Below are positions 1 through 6,296 of a DNA stretch of 13,489 bases, piece by piece (the stretch's first letter is position 1; every line of letters starts with the position of its first letter). Origin of the DNA: DASZCR01 sp035942915. Its GTDB lineage: Bacteria > Acidobacteriota > Blastocatellia > Pyrinomonadales > Pyrinomonadaceae. The notes under the pieces were generated by a model that was not told where the DNA came from, made no database searches, and saw only the letters and a list, made by a program, of their open reading frames with translations. The DNA lies in NCBI GenBank assembly GCA_035942915.1, contig DASZCR010000377.1:1-13489 (forward strand), read 5' to 3'. A program made the translations under genes and the position numbers.

Positions 1-2
1 CG

Positions 3-734
3 GTCGTCCCGCGCAGGTCTCTGCGCGCCACACACGATGAACTGATGGACTGGGCGCGCGTCAGCCACAACACGCTCAAAGCACATCTCAAACATCTAAC
101 CAAAGTCGGATTGCTCAAAGTGCATTACGTGCGCGGTGACAATACCGGAGCCGAATACGAGGTACTGATTCCGGGTGAAGAACAGGCATCACCCACCACC
201 CACCACCCACCATCTACCACCCAACAGAATTTGGCTCCACCCACCACCCAAATTCTGGTATTGGGTGGTGGGGGTCAAGTGGCTGAAGAATCAACGACTT
301 CCGAGAATCACAAGACTTCTTTTAAGACAAATACTGAGAGTACTGATGATGATGAGGCTCTCGCCGATTTCACGGCCGCGCTCAAGAGAGCCGTGAGGGA
401 GATTACCGGAAGAGAAGTCTCTCCGGCAGAGAGACAGCGTTGGCTCGAATTGGCGGAGTTGTTGGTCATGGAACTGAAGATTGCCGCCGGGCGCACCACC
501 GTCTCGAACGTTCCAGCCTTCTTCACGGAACATCTACGACGCCGCCTCTGGAAGAAAGAGAAGCGTCAGCTCGACGCAGACGCGCAGGACTCTTCGGCAG
601 GCAAACTCCCACAAAACGTCGACACCGCACAGTGTCTGGACTGCTACGGAACAGGGATGTGGTATCCAGAAGGCTACGAGAAAGGCGTCGCGCGCTGCCG
701 CCACGAAAAGCTCTCCTCGAAGGAAGCCCCTTAA
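3..734 (+). CDS. Winged-helix DNA-binding protein with C-terminal Cys cluster, 5' end outside window
   Basis: The frame is open to the left edge (first full codon at 3), so the gene starts outside the window; the ATG at 45 is probably internal because the residues before it (RSLRATHDEL) continue the same helical domain. The first 60 or so visible residues look like a winged helix-turn-helix: a recognition-helix-like VSHNTLKAHLKHLTKVGLL followed by a wing ending in EYEVLIP. A low-complexity Pro/Thr/His linker follows, encoded by 7-bp repeats at 190-274. A charged helical region comes next (about residues 100-175 counted from the ATG at 45). The tail has a Cys cluster, CLDCYGTGMWY then CRH, that could bind zinc. 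I do not recognise a specific family; a transcription or replication regulator of an accessory element is possible. The DNA-binding call is inferred from pattern only. Confidence 0.7.
   Translation, partial: VVPRRSLRATHDELMDWARVSHNTLKAHLKHLTKVGLLKVHYVRGDNTGAEYEVLIPGEEQASPTTHHPPSTTQQNLAPPTTQILVLGGGGQVAEESTTSENHKTSFKTNTESTDDDEALADFTAALKRAVREITGREVSPAERQRWLELAELLVMELKIAAGRTTVSNVPAFFTEHLRRRLWKKEKRQLDADAQDSSAGKLPQNVDTAQCLDCYGTGMWYPEGYEKGVARCRHEKLSSKEAP
190..274 (+). repeat. Heptanucleotide CACCCAC repeats with overlapping inverted repeats
   Basis: Five 7-bp units run head to tail at 190-224 (CACCCAC three times, then CATCTAC and CACCCAA). Two more units lie at 238-244 and 245-251, and two inverted units at 261-274. 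The inverted copies make a perfect 12-bp stem (240-251 with 261-272, 9-base loop). A second stem of 10 bp (225-234 with 248-257) uses the same middle strand, so the two cannot form together. The minus strand has GGG tracts opposite 192-194, 199-201, 206-208, 220-222, 240-242 and 247-249, enough for a G-quadruplex. All of it lies inside the linker of the winged-helix gene. Confidence 0.8.
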
Positions 735-1099
735 CAGACATTTTGTAGGCTATCCTCAACAGCAAGGCCGTTTCACGCTTCGCATGACTCTTGCTTTAGA
801 CTTCCGCACTAACTGCAACGGAGGAGAACGGGAGAGGCAAGCAACAAAGCGGGAAGTGCTTAAAGGTTTGGATGTTTCACAAACAGTTATTGCATATAGA
901 ATCAGCGAAAGATTATTCGCGAAAGAGCTAGGTTTCACAAAGGGGCGAGTTGTGTACCCTTTACGATATAGAAGATATCCAAGGTTGGAAGCCAAAGTGG
1001 AGTACTATCGGCCCCCTTTGGTCGAGATGGTCATCTTCCGCATAGAGGGCCAGTGGACGGCCATTCACAATCTTTGCGGCGATTCACATCAGGTGAAAA
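735..1099. other. AT-richer stretch with no confident gene
   Basis: This 365-base stretch between the winged-helix gene and the convergent LuxR-type gene has visibly lower GC than its neighbours, especially 840-1000. I see no tRNA, no clear terminator hairpin with a T-run and no mobile-element end. The only open frame of note is the doubtful one listed at 784-1137. Confidence 0.6.
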
Positions 1100-1137
1100 T
1101 TATTTGCGCCAATGGGCGTCGGGCTCGAAGTGCTTAG
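784..1137 (+). CDS. Doubtful small ORF, 117 residues, unknown
   Basis: From the ATG at 784 the frame runs 117 residues to a TAG at 1135-1137. Its middle (SERLFAKELGFTKGRVVYPL and on to VEMVIFRIEGQWTAIHNLCG) reads like real protein rather than a GC-rich shadow. Against it: there is no ribosome binding site before 784. A GTG at 856 is an alternative start, but it is poorly placed about 18 bases after GGGAGAGG. The 3' end also overlaps the end of the LuxR-type gene by 38 bases. I recognise no family. It could be a small orphan gene, a decayed gene or chance. Confidence 0.25.
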   Translation: MTLALDFRTNCNGGERERQATKREVLKGLDVSQTVIAYRISERLFAKELGFTKGRVVYPLRYRRYPRLEAKVEYYRPPLVEMVIFRIEGQWTAIHNLCGDSHQVKIICANGRRARSA

Positions 1138-1576
1138 CTTGCTGGCCGTTCATCAAACCTTCTTCGAGCAGTCGCGCGACCATCGCGGCGCGCGAGCCAA
1201 CGCCGAGCTTGGCGAAGACACGTCTGAGATGTGTGCCGACCGTCCACGAACTGATGTCGAGTACGGCGGCGATGGTTTTGTTCGGATATCCTTCGGCCAC
1301 CATGCGCGCAATCTCCTGCTCACGTGGACTCAGAAAAACTTGCGCGCGCGTCTGCTTCGGTTGAAGGCGTACGAGCAGACAGCGCACACCTTCTACTTCG
1401 ACATCGAGAATCACGTCATGCCCATTGAAGGAGTCGGCCTCGGTCAGTGAGGAGGCTTCAAGCCCGGCTATTGCCTGCCTGACAAGTTGCTGCACCAACA
1501 TCTGCGTTGTGTCAACATCCTCTCCGGTTGGCATGTCATTTTCTTCCGGCCTGCTTTTCAATAGCGGGGAGCCCAT
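1100..1576 (-). CDS. Stand-alone LuxR/GerE-type transcriptional regulator
   Basis: The 158-residue protein ends in a complete LuxR-type helix-turn-helix (about residues 82-140). It opens with LSPREQEIARMVAEGYPNK, continues with the recognition-helix segment ISSWTVGTHLRRVFAKLGV, and ends with SRAAMVARLL; these positions match the conserved GerE family pattern. The N-terminal 80 residues show no receiver, PAS or autoinducer-binding domain, so the input signal is unknown; a short stretch around DVILDVEVEGVRCLLVRL may be a small beta module. The ATG at 1576 is supported by AGGAGAGG at 1581-1588, four bases upstream on this strand; a second Met at residue 15 is possible. The gene diverges from the Glu-repeat gene cluster and shares its upstream region, so it may control that cluster. 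That role is inference. Confidence 0.9.
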   Translation of the reverse strand: MGSPLLKSRPEENDMPTGEDVDTTQMLVQQLVRQAIAGLEASSLTEADSFNGHDVILDVEVEGVRCLLVRLQPKQTRAQVFLSPREQEIARMVAEGYPNKTIAAVLDISSWTVGTHLRRVFAKLGVGSRAAMVARLLEEGLMNGQQAKHFEPDAHWRK

Positions 1577-2030
1577 CGCACCTCTCCTCAGGTGAAGACT
1601 GATTCGCTGGCTTCAGAGATTTCGTGAGAGTGTAAAGCCTACGGACACTCGTGCGTACGGCAGAACCCTTCTCATCGAACAGACAAAACTTTTCTGCCTG
1701 ACGGCAAGGTGGCGGGGGTTGAGGCTCCGGCCACGCACACAAGGGGGTGTTAACCTGTCGGGATTTTGGAGGCGAACGGACAACTTCACATGAAGCGTTG
1801 AGGCTTCTACGCCTTAGAGTTTCAGCCACTCCATGTCAAACACGGCACACGCCAGAGCGGTGGACGGTGCGAGAGTATAGCGGAACCGTGCGGTGTCTGC
1901 TTGTCGCATAATCGAGTGACACGCGTTCGCAGTAACTCTTTACCGTCTCCCATGAAAATGCGACTTCCTGCCTCTTGGGGGAGCGTCTATTGTACGTGCG
2001 CCGTTACCGATTTTGAAAGGAGAAATAATC
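1577..2030. promoter_or_regulatory. Divergent intergenic region, probable promoters for luxR-type gene and the Glu-repeat cluster
   Basis: This 454-base gap separates two divergent genes, so promoters for both must lie here or nearby. I see no coding region: the minus-strand frame at 1536-1829 has no family-like sequence and overlaps the regulator. Candidate elements are weak: a 10-bp palindrome ACCGTGCGGT near 1886-1896, a GTTAAC-centred motif near 1749-1755, and a TATTGT hexamer near 1989-1994 that could be a -10 box without a convincing -35. None is strong enough to be called an operator or promoter on its own. Confidence 0.45.
2016..2022 (+). promoter_or_regulatory. Ribosome binding site deciding the start at 2031
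   Basis: AAAGGAG lies eight bases before the ATG at 2031. It overlaps a TTG at 2013 that would otherwise extend the frame by six codons, so the ATG is the real start. Confidence 0.85.
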
Positions 2031-2984
2031 ATGGCTAGAGGCGGATACGGAGGCCAAGCGTCCTACGAGTTCGAGGGCGAAGGCGAATTCGAGAGCGAGT
2101 ACGAATTCGAAGGCGAAGGCGAGTTCGAGAGCGAATACGAATTCGAGGGCGAAGGCGAATACGAAGGCGAGTTTGAATTCGAGAGCGAATTCGAGTTTGA
2201 AGGCGAGGGTGAATACGAAGGCGAGTACGAGGGCGAAGAGTTCTTCCGCAGGATAGCTCGCGGTATCGGTGGCTTCGTTCGCCGCGCCGCGCCCGTCTTG
2301 CGCTCGGTCGCCCGTGTCGCTGCGCCAATGGTCGCCACCGCCGTCGGTGGCCCACTCGGCGGCGTTCTCGGAAGCGTCGCGTCGCGCGCTTTAGCTGAAG
2401 GTGAGTACGAGTACGAGGGCGAGTATGAAGGCGAGTTCGAGTTCGAGGGCGAAGGCGAATACGAGGGTGAGTATGAAGGTGAGGGCATGGCGGGGAGCAC
2501 ACAGGCGATGGCGGAACTGATGGCCGCTGTGGCTTCTACCGCGCGCACCGAGGCCGAAGCCGAAGCGATGGCCGGAGCCGCGACTCTCAATGCGCTCTCT
2601 GCGCGCGACCGCGCCGAACTGCGTAAGATTCTGCCGAACCTCGTGCGCGGGACTGCCATCCTGACGCGCGTCTTGCGCCGTCGCCGCTCGACACGCCCTG
2701 CTATCCGCACCGTGCCCACCATCGTCCGGCGCACCGCCCGCACGCTCAGGAAACGCGCCGCCTCCGGCCGACGCGTCACCAGACGCGACGCTGCGCGCGT
2801 GATGGCCGCGCAAACCAGAAACGTGCTGAGCCGCCCGCACAACTGCGCACAGGTTCTCCAGCGCAACGCGCGCGTGGCGAGAGCTGCCCAGAGCGGCGGC
2901 GGGTCACGCAGGCAGAGTTCTAACGGCAACCGCCCCCCGCGCCAACGCCAGCGCGCACGCACAGGCGCATCAACCCTCGGTTAA
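2031..2984 (+). CDS. Alternating Glu-X repeat protein 1, unknown function
   Basis: A 317-residue protein of unusual design. Residues 12-70 are a strict two-residue repeat with Glu at every odd position from 13 to 69 and Phe, Tyr, Gly or Ser between. Its first part is a 12-residue unit YEFEGEGEFESE repeated two to three times. Residues 71-122 form a Gly/Ala/Val segment with scattered Arg (starting FFRRIARGIGG) that looks amphipathic. A second alternating tract spans 123-151. Residues 157-280 form a helical domain shared with the next gene, and the rest is a very basic Arg-rich tail. There is no signal peptide or clear membrane helix. The alternation would put all Glu on one face of a beta strand and aromatics on the other, or could make a disordered polyanion that binds cations or its own basic tail. 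I recall Glu-repeat proteins of this type in several bacterial phyla but know no function. Confidence 0.9.
   Translation: MARGGYGGQASYEFEGEGEFESEYEFEGEGEFESEYEFEGEGEYEGEFEFESEFEFEGEGEYEGEYEGEEFFRRIARGIGGFVRRAAPVLRSVARVAAPMVATAVGGPLGGVLGSVASRALAEGEYEYEGEYEGEFEFEGEGEYEGEYEGEGMAGSTQAMAELMAAVASTARTEAEAEAMAGAATLNALSARDRAELRKILPNLVRGTAILTRVLRRRRSTRPAIRTVPTIVRRTARTLRKRAASGRRVTRRDAARVMAAQTRNVLSRPHNCAQVLQRNARVARAAQSGGGSRRQSSNGNRPPRQRQRARTGASTLG
2064..2486 (+). repeat. Two tracts of GAR-NNN dicodon repeats encoding Glu-X
   Basis: Tracts at 2064-2240 and 2397-2486 repeat a 6-bp dicodon pattern (Glu codon plus Phe, Tyr, Gly or Ser codon), with 36-bp higher-order units at the start of the first tract. 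The copies differ mostly at third positions (GAA/GAG, TTC/TTT, GGC/GGT), so the protein pattern is better conserved than the DNA. Confidence 0.9.
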
Positions 2985-3097
2985 AGGCGCACCTGTTTTG
3001 ACCGTCGTTGCCAGCCTCTCTAAGGCTTCCGGCGCTGCCGATTTCATTGGCCGCACGCGCTTAGTGCAGGCGGCGCGGTCACACTCTTTGGAGCGGC

Positions 3098-3105
3098 AAA
3101 AGGAG
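3098..3105 (+). promoter_or_regulatory. Ribosome binding site deciding the start at 3114
   Basis: AAAAGGAG lies eight bases before the ATG at 3114. The in-frame TTG at 3108 is too close to it to be the start. The site is almost the same as that of the paralogous gene upstream. The 129-base gap before this gene (2985-3113) has only a weak 5-bp hairpin (AGCCT/AGGCT, 3013-3027) and no T-run. Confidence 0.85.
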
Positions 3106-3113
3106 AATTGATC

Positions 3114-4145
3114 ATGAGTACGCCGATGTATGAATACGAGTTCGAGTTCGAGGGTGAGGGCGAATACGAAGGCGAATACGAAGGTGAGTTCGAGTTCGAG
3201 AGCGAACTGGAAGGCGAGTACGAAGGTGAGTTCGAGGGCGAGATGGAGGCCGAAGAGTTCTTCGGTCGTCTGGCCGGACTCGCGCGCCGCGCCGCCCAGT
3301 CACCTGCGCTGCGGAGCATCGGTTTGCAGGCAGCTCGCGCCGCTCTAGGCGGTCTCAGCAGAACCGGAGGCGTCGGTGGGCTGGCGGCCAACGTCATCGG
3401 CGGCATGCTGCCTCAACAGGAGTTTGAAGGCGAATTTGAGGGGGAGCTTGAGTTTGAGGGTGAAGGCGAATACGAAGGTGAGTACGAGGACGAGTTCGAG
3501 TTTGAAGGCGAATTCGAGGGCGAGTTCGAGGCATTCTCCAATCCGCAGAGTCGTCTTCAGACGGAAGCGCTGATGGCGCATCTCGGCAATGCGGCGGCCA
3601 GCGCCGAAAGCGAAGAGGAGGCCGAAGCCTTCCTCGGCGCTCTCGTCCCGCTCGCCGCGCAACTCATCCCGCGCGTTGCGCCCATCGTCATGAGAGCCGC
3701 GCCGCAACTCATCAACGGCGTTGCCAGCGCGGCGCGCACGCTGATGAACAGCCCGACGACGCAACAACTCGTTCGCACGCTCCCGACCATCGCCAAGAAC
3801 ACCGTCGGGGCCATCGCCCGGCAGGTCGCCGACGGTCGCCCCGTGACCGTGCAGAGCGCCGTGCAGACTCTGGCACGCCAGACGGCCAACGTCATCGGCA
3901 ACCCGCAGCAGGCGACGCGCGCTTACCAGCGCAACAAGTCGCTCGACCGCGCGCACCATCGCAACGCGCCCAGACCGACAGCACCGATTAATCGCCCGAA
4001 GGCTCAGTCGCAGGCACAACAGAGGAGACCGCAGCCGAGACCGGCCGGAGGCGGCGCGCGTGTTGGCGGCGCACGCGGCGGCGCGGTTGCCGGAGCGACG
4101 GCCGGCGCGCGCGGCGCACGGAACAGGTGCGCTAATTGTCGCTGA
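3114..4145 (+). CDS. Alternating Glu-X repeat protein 2, paralogue of the preceding gene
   Basis: A 343-residue protein with the same order of parts as its neighbour. A Glu-X tract at residues 6-48 has Glu at every odd position from 7 to 47. An amphipathic Ala/Gly/Leu segment (49-102, starting FFGRLAGLARR) follows, then a second tract at 103-139, a helical domain (about 147-280) and a basic Gly/Pro/Arg/Gln-rich tail. Aligned by eye without gaps, residues 221-274 match 226-279 of the first protein at 21 of 54 positions, sharing RT-PTI, GR-VT, QT-NV and QRN. The helical domain opens with a distinctive EALMAHLGNAAASAESEEEA stretch. The C-terminus ends in CANC-Arg, a CxxC absent from the paralogue, which could bind metal or form a disulfide. 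The pair probably arose by duplication and may form hetero-assemblies. No function is known to me. Confidence 0.9.
   Translation: MSTPMYEYEFEFEGEGEYEGEYEGEFEFESELEGEYEGEFEGEMEAEEFFGRLAGLARRAAQSPALRSIGLQAARAALGGLSRTGGVGGLAANVIGGMLPQQEFEGEFEGELEFEGEGEYEGEYEDEFEFEGEFEGEFEAFSNPQSRLQTEALMAHLGNAAASAESEEEAEAFLGALVPLAAQLIPRVAPIVMRAAPQLINGVASAARTLMNSPTTQQLVRTLPTIAKNTVGAIARQVADGRPVTVQSAVQTLARQTANVIGNPQQATRAYQRNKSLDRAHHRNAPRPTAPINRPKAQSQAQQRRPQPRPAGGGARVGGARGGAVAGATAGARGARNRCANCR
3129..3530 (+). repeat. Two further tracts of dicodon repeats encoding Glu-X
   Basis: Tracts at 3129-3257 and 3420-3530 repeat the same Glu-codon plus Phe/Tyr/Gly-codon pattern seen at 2064-2486. They include a few Leu, Met, Asp and Ala variants, and third positions again vary freely. 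Confidence 0.9.
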
Positions 4146-4240
4146 AACGCGCGGCTCCCGAAAGTGATGCGGGCGACGCGAGCGACATGGAGTGATGCGC
4201 CGCGATGTGTGAGACATACCGCTGATGTAGGTGGAGAAGA

Positions 4241-5608
4241 ATGGCAGCCAACATCGAACAACCCACAACATGTGCAGACCCGGCCACGCAGGGTATCAGC
4301 AGCCGTCGAGGTCGCCGCACGCTCGGCGGTGCAGGACAGCTTCGCAGGCGTGCGCTGCCGGTGCTTGAGCCGTGGCTGCGAGGGCAGGCCATCAACGTCA
4401 CCCGTCATGCTGCCGCACTACGCCCCTTCAAGCGGACGGAGTTCGGCACGGGCGCGGCGGCTCCCACCGAAGGACACATTCAGGCCGTCAACAATATGGT
4501 CGTCGGTCTGCGCAAAGGGTTGCTGCGAAAGGCCGGTCGCGCCAGAGAAGCCGTCAAGGCCGCGCAGCAGGAGGCGACGACGCGCAACCTTCAGGCCGTC
4601 GTCACCTACAAGGAACGCGCGCATGATTGGGTGCGTGCGGTCGAGCAAATCTGGGACTTCTACTTTGAGCTCTTCGGTCAACGGCAAACCCAGTTCGCAG
4701 ACTGGCTCCTCAGTTGCGACCGCATCGCGCTCGATTGTTATCAGCGTTGCTTCACCGGCATCGGCGTCGCCAAGTCGCTGCCCGCTCCGCCGCCGTTCTC
4801 TTACATGCGGACAGGCTTTTCGCCGGCCACCTTCCGGCGCGGAATTCCGCTGAAACGCTTGGGCAGGCAACTCAACCCTTTCCCTCTGATTCAGTTGCCC
4901 TACCATCGCCTCGTCAATCCGTGGACGCTCGGCGCGATACTCCACGAGGTCAGCCACAACACGCAGAACGACCTCGGCCTCGCAGAGATTATCCCGCGCA
5001 GCATCGGCGAGCGTCTGTTGAGGGCGGGTCTCGGACGTGATGTGGCGGCGGTCTGGGTGCGTTGGAATCGTGAAACCTTCGCCGACCTGAGCGGGCTGCT
5101 GCTCGGAGGCCCGGCCGTCGTGGCGTCGCTGATGGATGTCATCGGTCGCTCGCCGCGAACGGTCTTTAACTACAGCCCGCGCGGCCCGCACCCGACGCCC
5201 TATCTGCGCGCCTTTATCAGTTTCGAGCTTCTGCGCCGCATGGGATTTCCTGAAAGGGCAGAGCAGGGGCGACGCGCATGGATGCGCTGCTACCCGAACC
5301 CCTTCGCCGGAAACATCCCGCGCGCCGTCGTCGAAACCTTCGACGAGGCAAACCGCCTCGTCGTCGATACCATCTGCTTTCGGCCTTATGCGACGCTTGG
5401 AAACAAGAGCCTGTCTGAAGTGATTAAGTTTGGGCCGAAGGAGCAATTGATGATTGAAGAGGCGGCGCAGCGTCTGGCAAGGGGCACAGACCCCGGCATT
5501 ATCCCGGAGCGCTATCTCATCGGCGCGGCGCGCATTGCCTTCGACCAGAGGCTCGCGCGTCCGGAGGTGGTGCAGAACAACTTCTACAAAGAGTTGGCGA
5601 GGAGATAA
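4241..5608 (+). CDS. Putative HEXXH zinc metalloprotease, family not named
   Basis: This 455-residue protein contains ILHEVSHNTQNDLG, a canonical HEXXH zinc motif (His235, Glu236, His239). About 40 residues later comes WNRETFADLSGLLLGG, where Glu278 or Asp282 could be the third ligand, as in gluzincin-like enzymes. The N-terminal 70 residues are basic and probably disordered; residues 80-175 are helical and charged. A Pro-rich link (PAPPPF, 181-186) leads to the catalytic part, and the rest is helical with several conserved-looking Trp/Pro/Tyr positions. No signal peptide is seen, so it probably acts in the cytoplasm or leaves by an unusual route. GGAG sits at 4233-4236 just before the ATG. 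It follows the Glu-repeat genes by 95 bases, and those proteins are possible substrates or partners. Protease activity is inferred from motif only. Confidence 0.7.
   Translation: MAANIEQPTTCADPATQGISSRRGRRTLGGAGQLRRRALPVLEPWLRGQAINVTRHAAALRPFKRTEFGTGAAAPTEGHIQAVNNMVVGLRKGLLRKAGRAREAVKAAQQEATTRNLQAVVTYKERAHDWVRAVEQIWDFYFELFGQRQTQFADWLLSCDRIALDCYQRCFTGIGVAKSLPAPPPFSYMRTGFSPATFRRGIPLKRLGRQLNPFPLIQLPYHRLVNPWTLGAILHEVSHNTQNDLGLAEIIPRSIGERLLRAGLGRDVAAVWVRWNRETFADLSGLLLGGPAVVASLMDVIGRSPRTVFNYSPRGPHPTPYLRAFISFELLRRMGFPERAEQGRRAWMRCYPNPFAGNIPRAVVETFDEANRLVVDTICFRPYATLGNKSLSEVIKFGPKEQLMIEEAAQRLARGTDPGIIPERYLIGAARIAFDQRLARPEVVQNNFYKELARR
5599..5604 (+). promoter_or_regulatory. Ribosome binding site deciding the GTG start at 5613
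   Basis: GAGGAG overlaps the last codons of the metalloprotease gene and lies eight bases before a GTG at 5613. This supports GTG over the much longer frame from 5454, which would overlap the upstream gene by 155 bases. Confidence 0.8.
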
Positions 5609-5612
5609 ACCC

Positions 5613-6182
5613 GTGTCGCTGAAGACGGAAATACAAGGTCTCTACGCGCAGTTACAGCGATTGCACGACGCTCTCATGGCGTTGCGCGTGACGATTATCG
5701 AGGACAGGCCGCTTGAGGGCGCACGCGTAATGCTGCTGGACGCTTTTGGCGACGCCACCGAAGATGCGGTTGGCTGGCTGGAAGAGGCGCTCGTCTCGGT
5801 TGCGCCTCATGCGCAACTCTTCAAGGGCGAAGGGACGTTCGACACCGACGGCGCGCGGCAGACGCTCGTCTTCTGTCAGGAGCAGTTCAACCGCATCTCG
5901 CATCGCTTCATGTTCGACCTTCTCGCCTACGACCGCATCGCCGAACTGATGCGGCTAGGGCAGGAGCGGCGTGGCGAGTGGCGCGTGTGGGCGGCCAGCG
6001 TCAAGCAATCGCTTGAGGGCTGTCAACAGCACCTGTATGATACCAATCAGGCGCTGTTCCGTTGCTGGCAGGAACTCGCCGAACGTGTCGGTATGACTTC
6101 CGTCTCCGTCCGCGCCACCAATATCGGCCAGCAACTCACAGTTCCCACCAGCCAAGAACCAACGCTCGAAGGTGTCCCATGA
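5613..6182 (+). CDS. Small helical protein coupled to the metalloprotease, unknown
   Basis: A 189-residue protein read from a GTG four bases after the metalloprotease stop, so translation is probably coupled. It is predicted mostly helical by eye: an opening coiled-coil-like stretch (LKTEIQGLYAQLQRLHDAL), acidic middle helices, then a Trp/Gln-rich helical half and a short polar tail. There is no membrane segment or signal peptide. A segment FMFDLLAYDRIAEL resembles FADWLLSCDRIALD in the helical part of the metalloprotease (around residues 153-165), which hints at a shared helical module or a binding surface for the same partner; this rests on a short match. Tight linkage suggests an accessory or inhibitor subunit of the protease. 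No family recognised. Confidence 0.75.
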   Translation: MSLKTEIQGLYAQLQRLHDALMALRVTIIEDRPLEGARVMLLDAFGDATEDAVGWLEEALVSVAPHAQLFKGEGTFDTDGARQTLVFCQEQFNRISHRFMFDLLAYDRIAELMRLGQERRGEWRVWAASVKQSLEGCQQHLYDTNQALFRCWQELAERVGMTSVSVRATNIGQQLTVPTSQEPTLEGVP

Positions 6183-6284
6183 ATCGTCGCGCAGACAGGT
6201 CTTGAACTAGCGAACCAAGCGCTTCGTGCCGTGCACGCGTCGAGCCGGGCAAGTGCTGACACAAGTCCGGCGTTGTTGACGAAA

Positions 6285-6291
6285 GAGGAGG
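6285..6291 (+). promoter_or_regulatory. Ribosome binding site deciding the start at 6297
   Basis: GAGGAGG lies five bases before the ATG at 6297. The upstream in-frame GTG at 6231 has no comparable site, so the protein begins MSSSRDRKGK. Confidence 0.85.
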
Positions 6292-6296
6292 CTAAC

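Noticed and set aside
1536..1829. Minus-strand ORF upstream of the LuxR-type gene
   Set aside because: Overlaps the regulator's start, has no ribosome binding site and reads as low-information Pro/Arg/Ser sequence.
2035..2962. Long minus-strand open frames rich in Arg-Thr or Ser-Pro repeats opposite the first Glu-repeat gene
   Set aside because: They are the complement of the Glu-X dicodon repeats, have no ribosome binding sites and no non-repeat family-like sequence. The same applies opposite the second gene (3044-3406 and 3345-4271).
2064..3530. Possible CRISPR array or satellite DNA
   Set aside because: Repeats are 6-bp dicodons kept in frame inside two genes, with no spacers of regular length and no cas genes.
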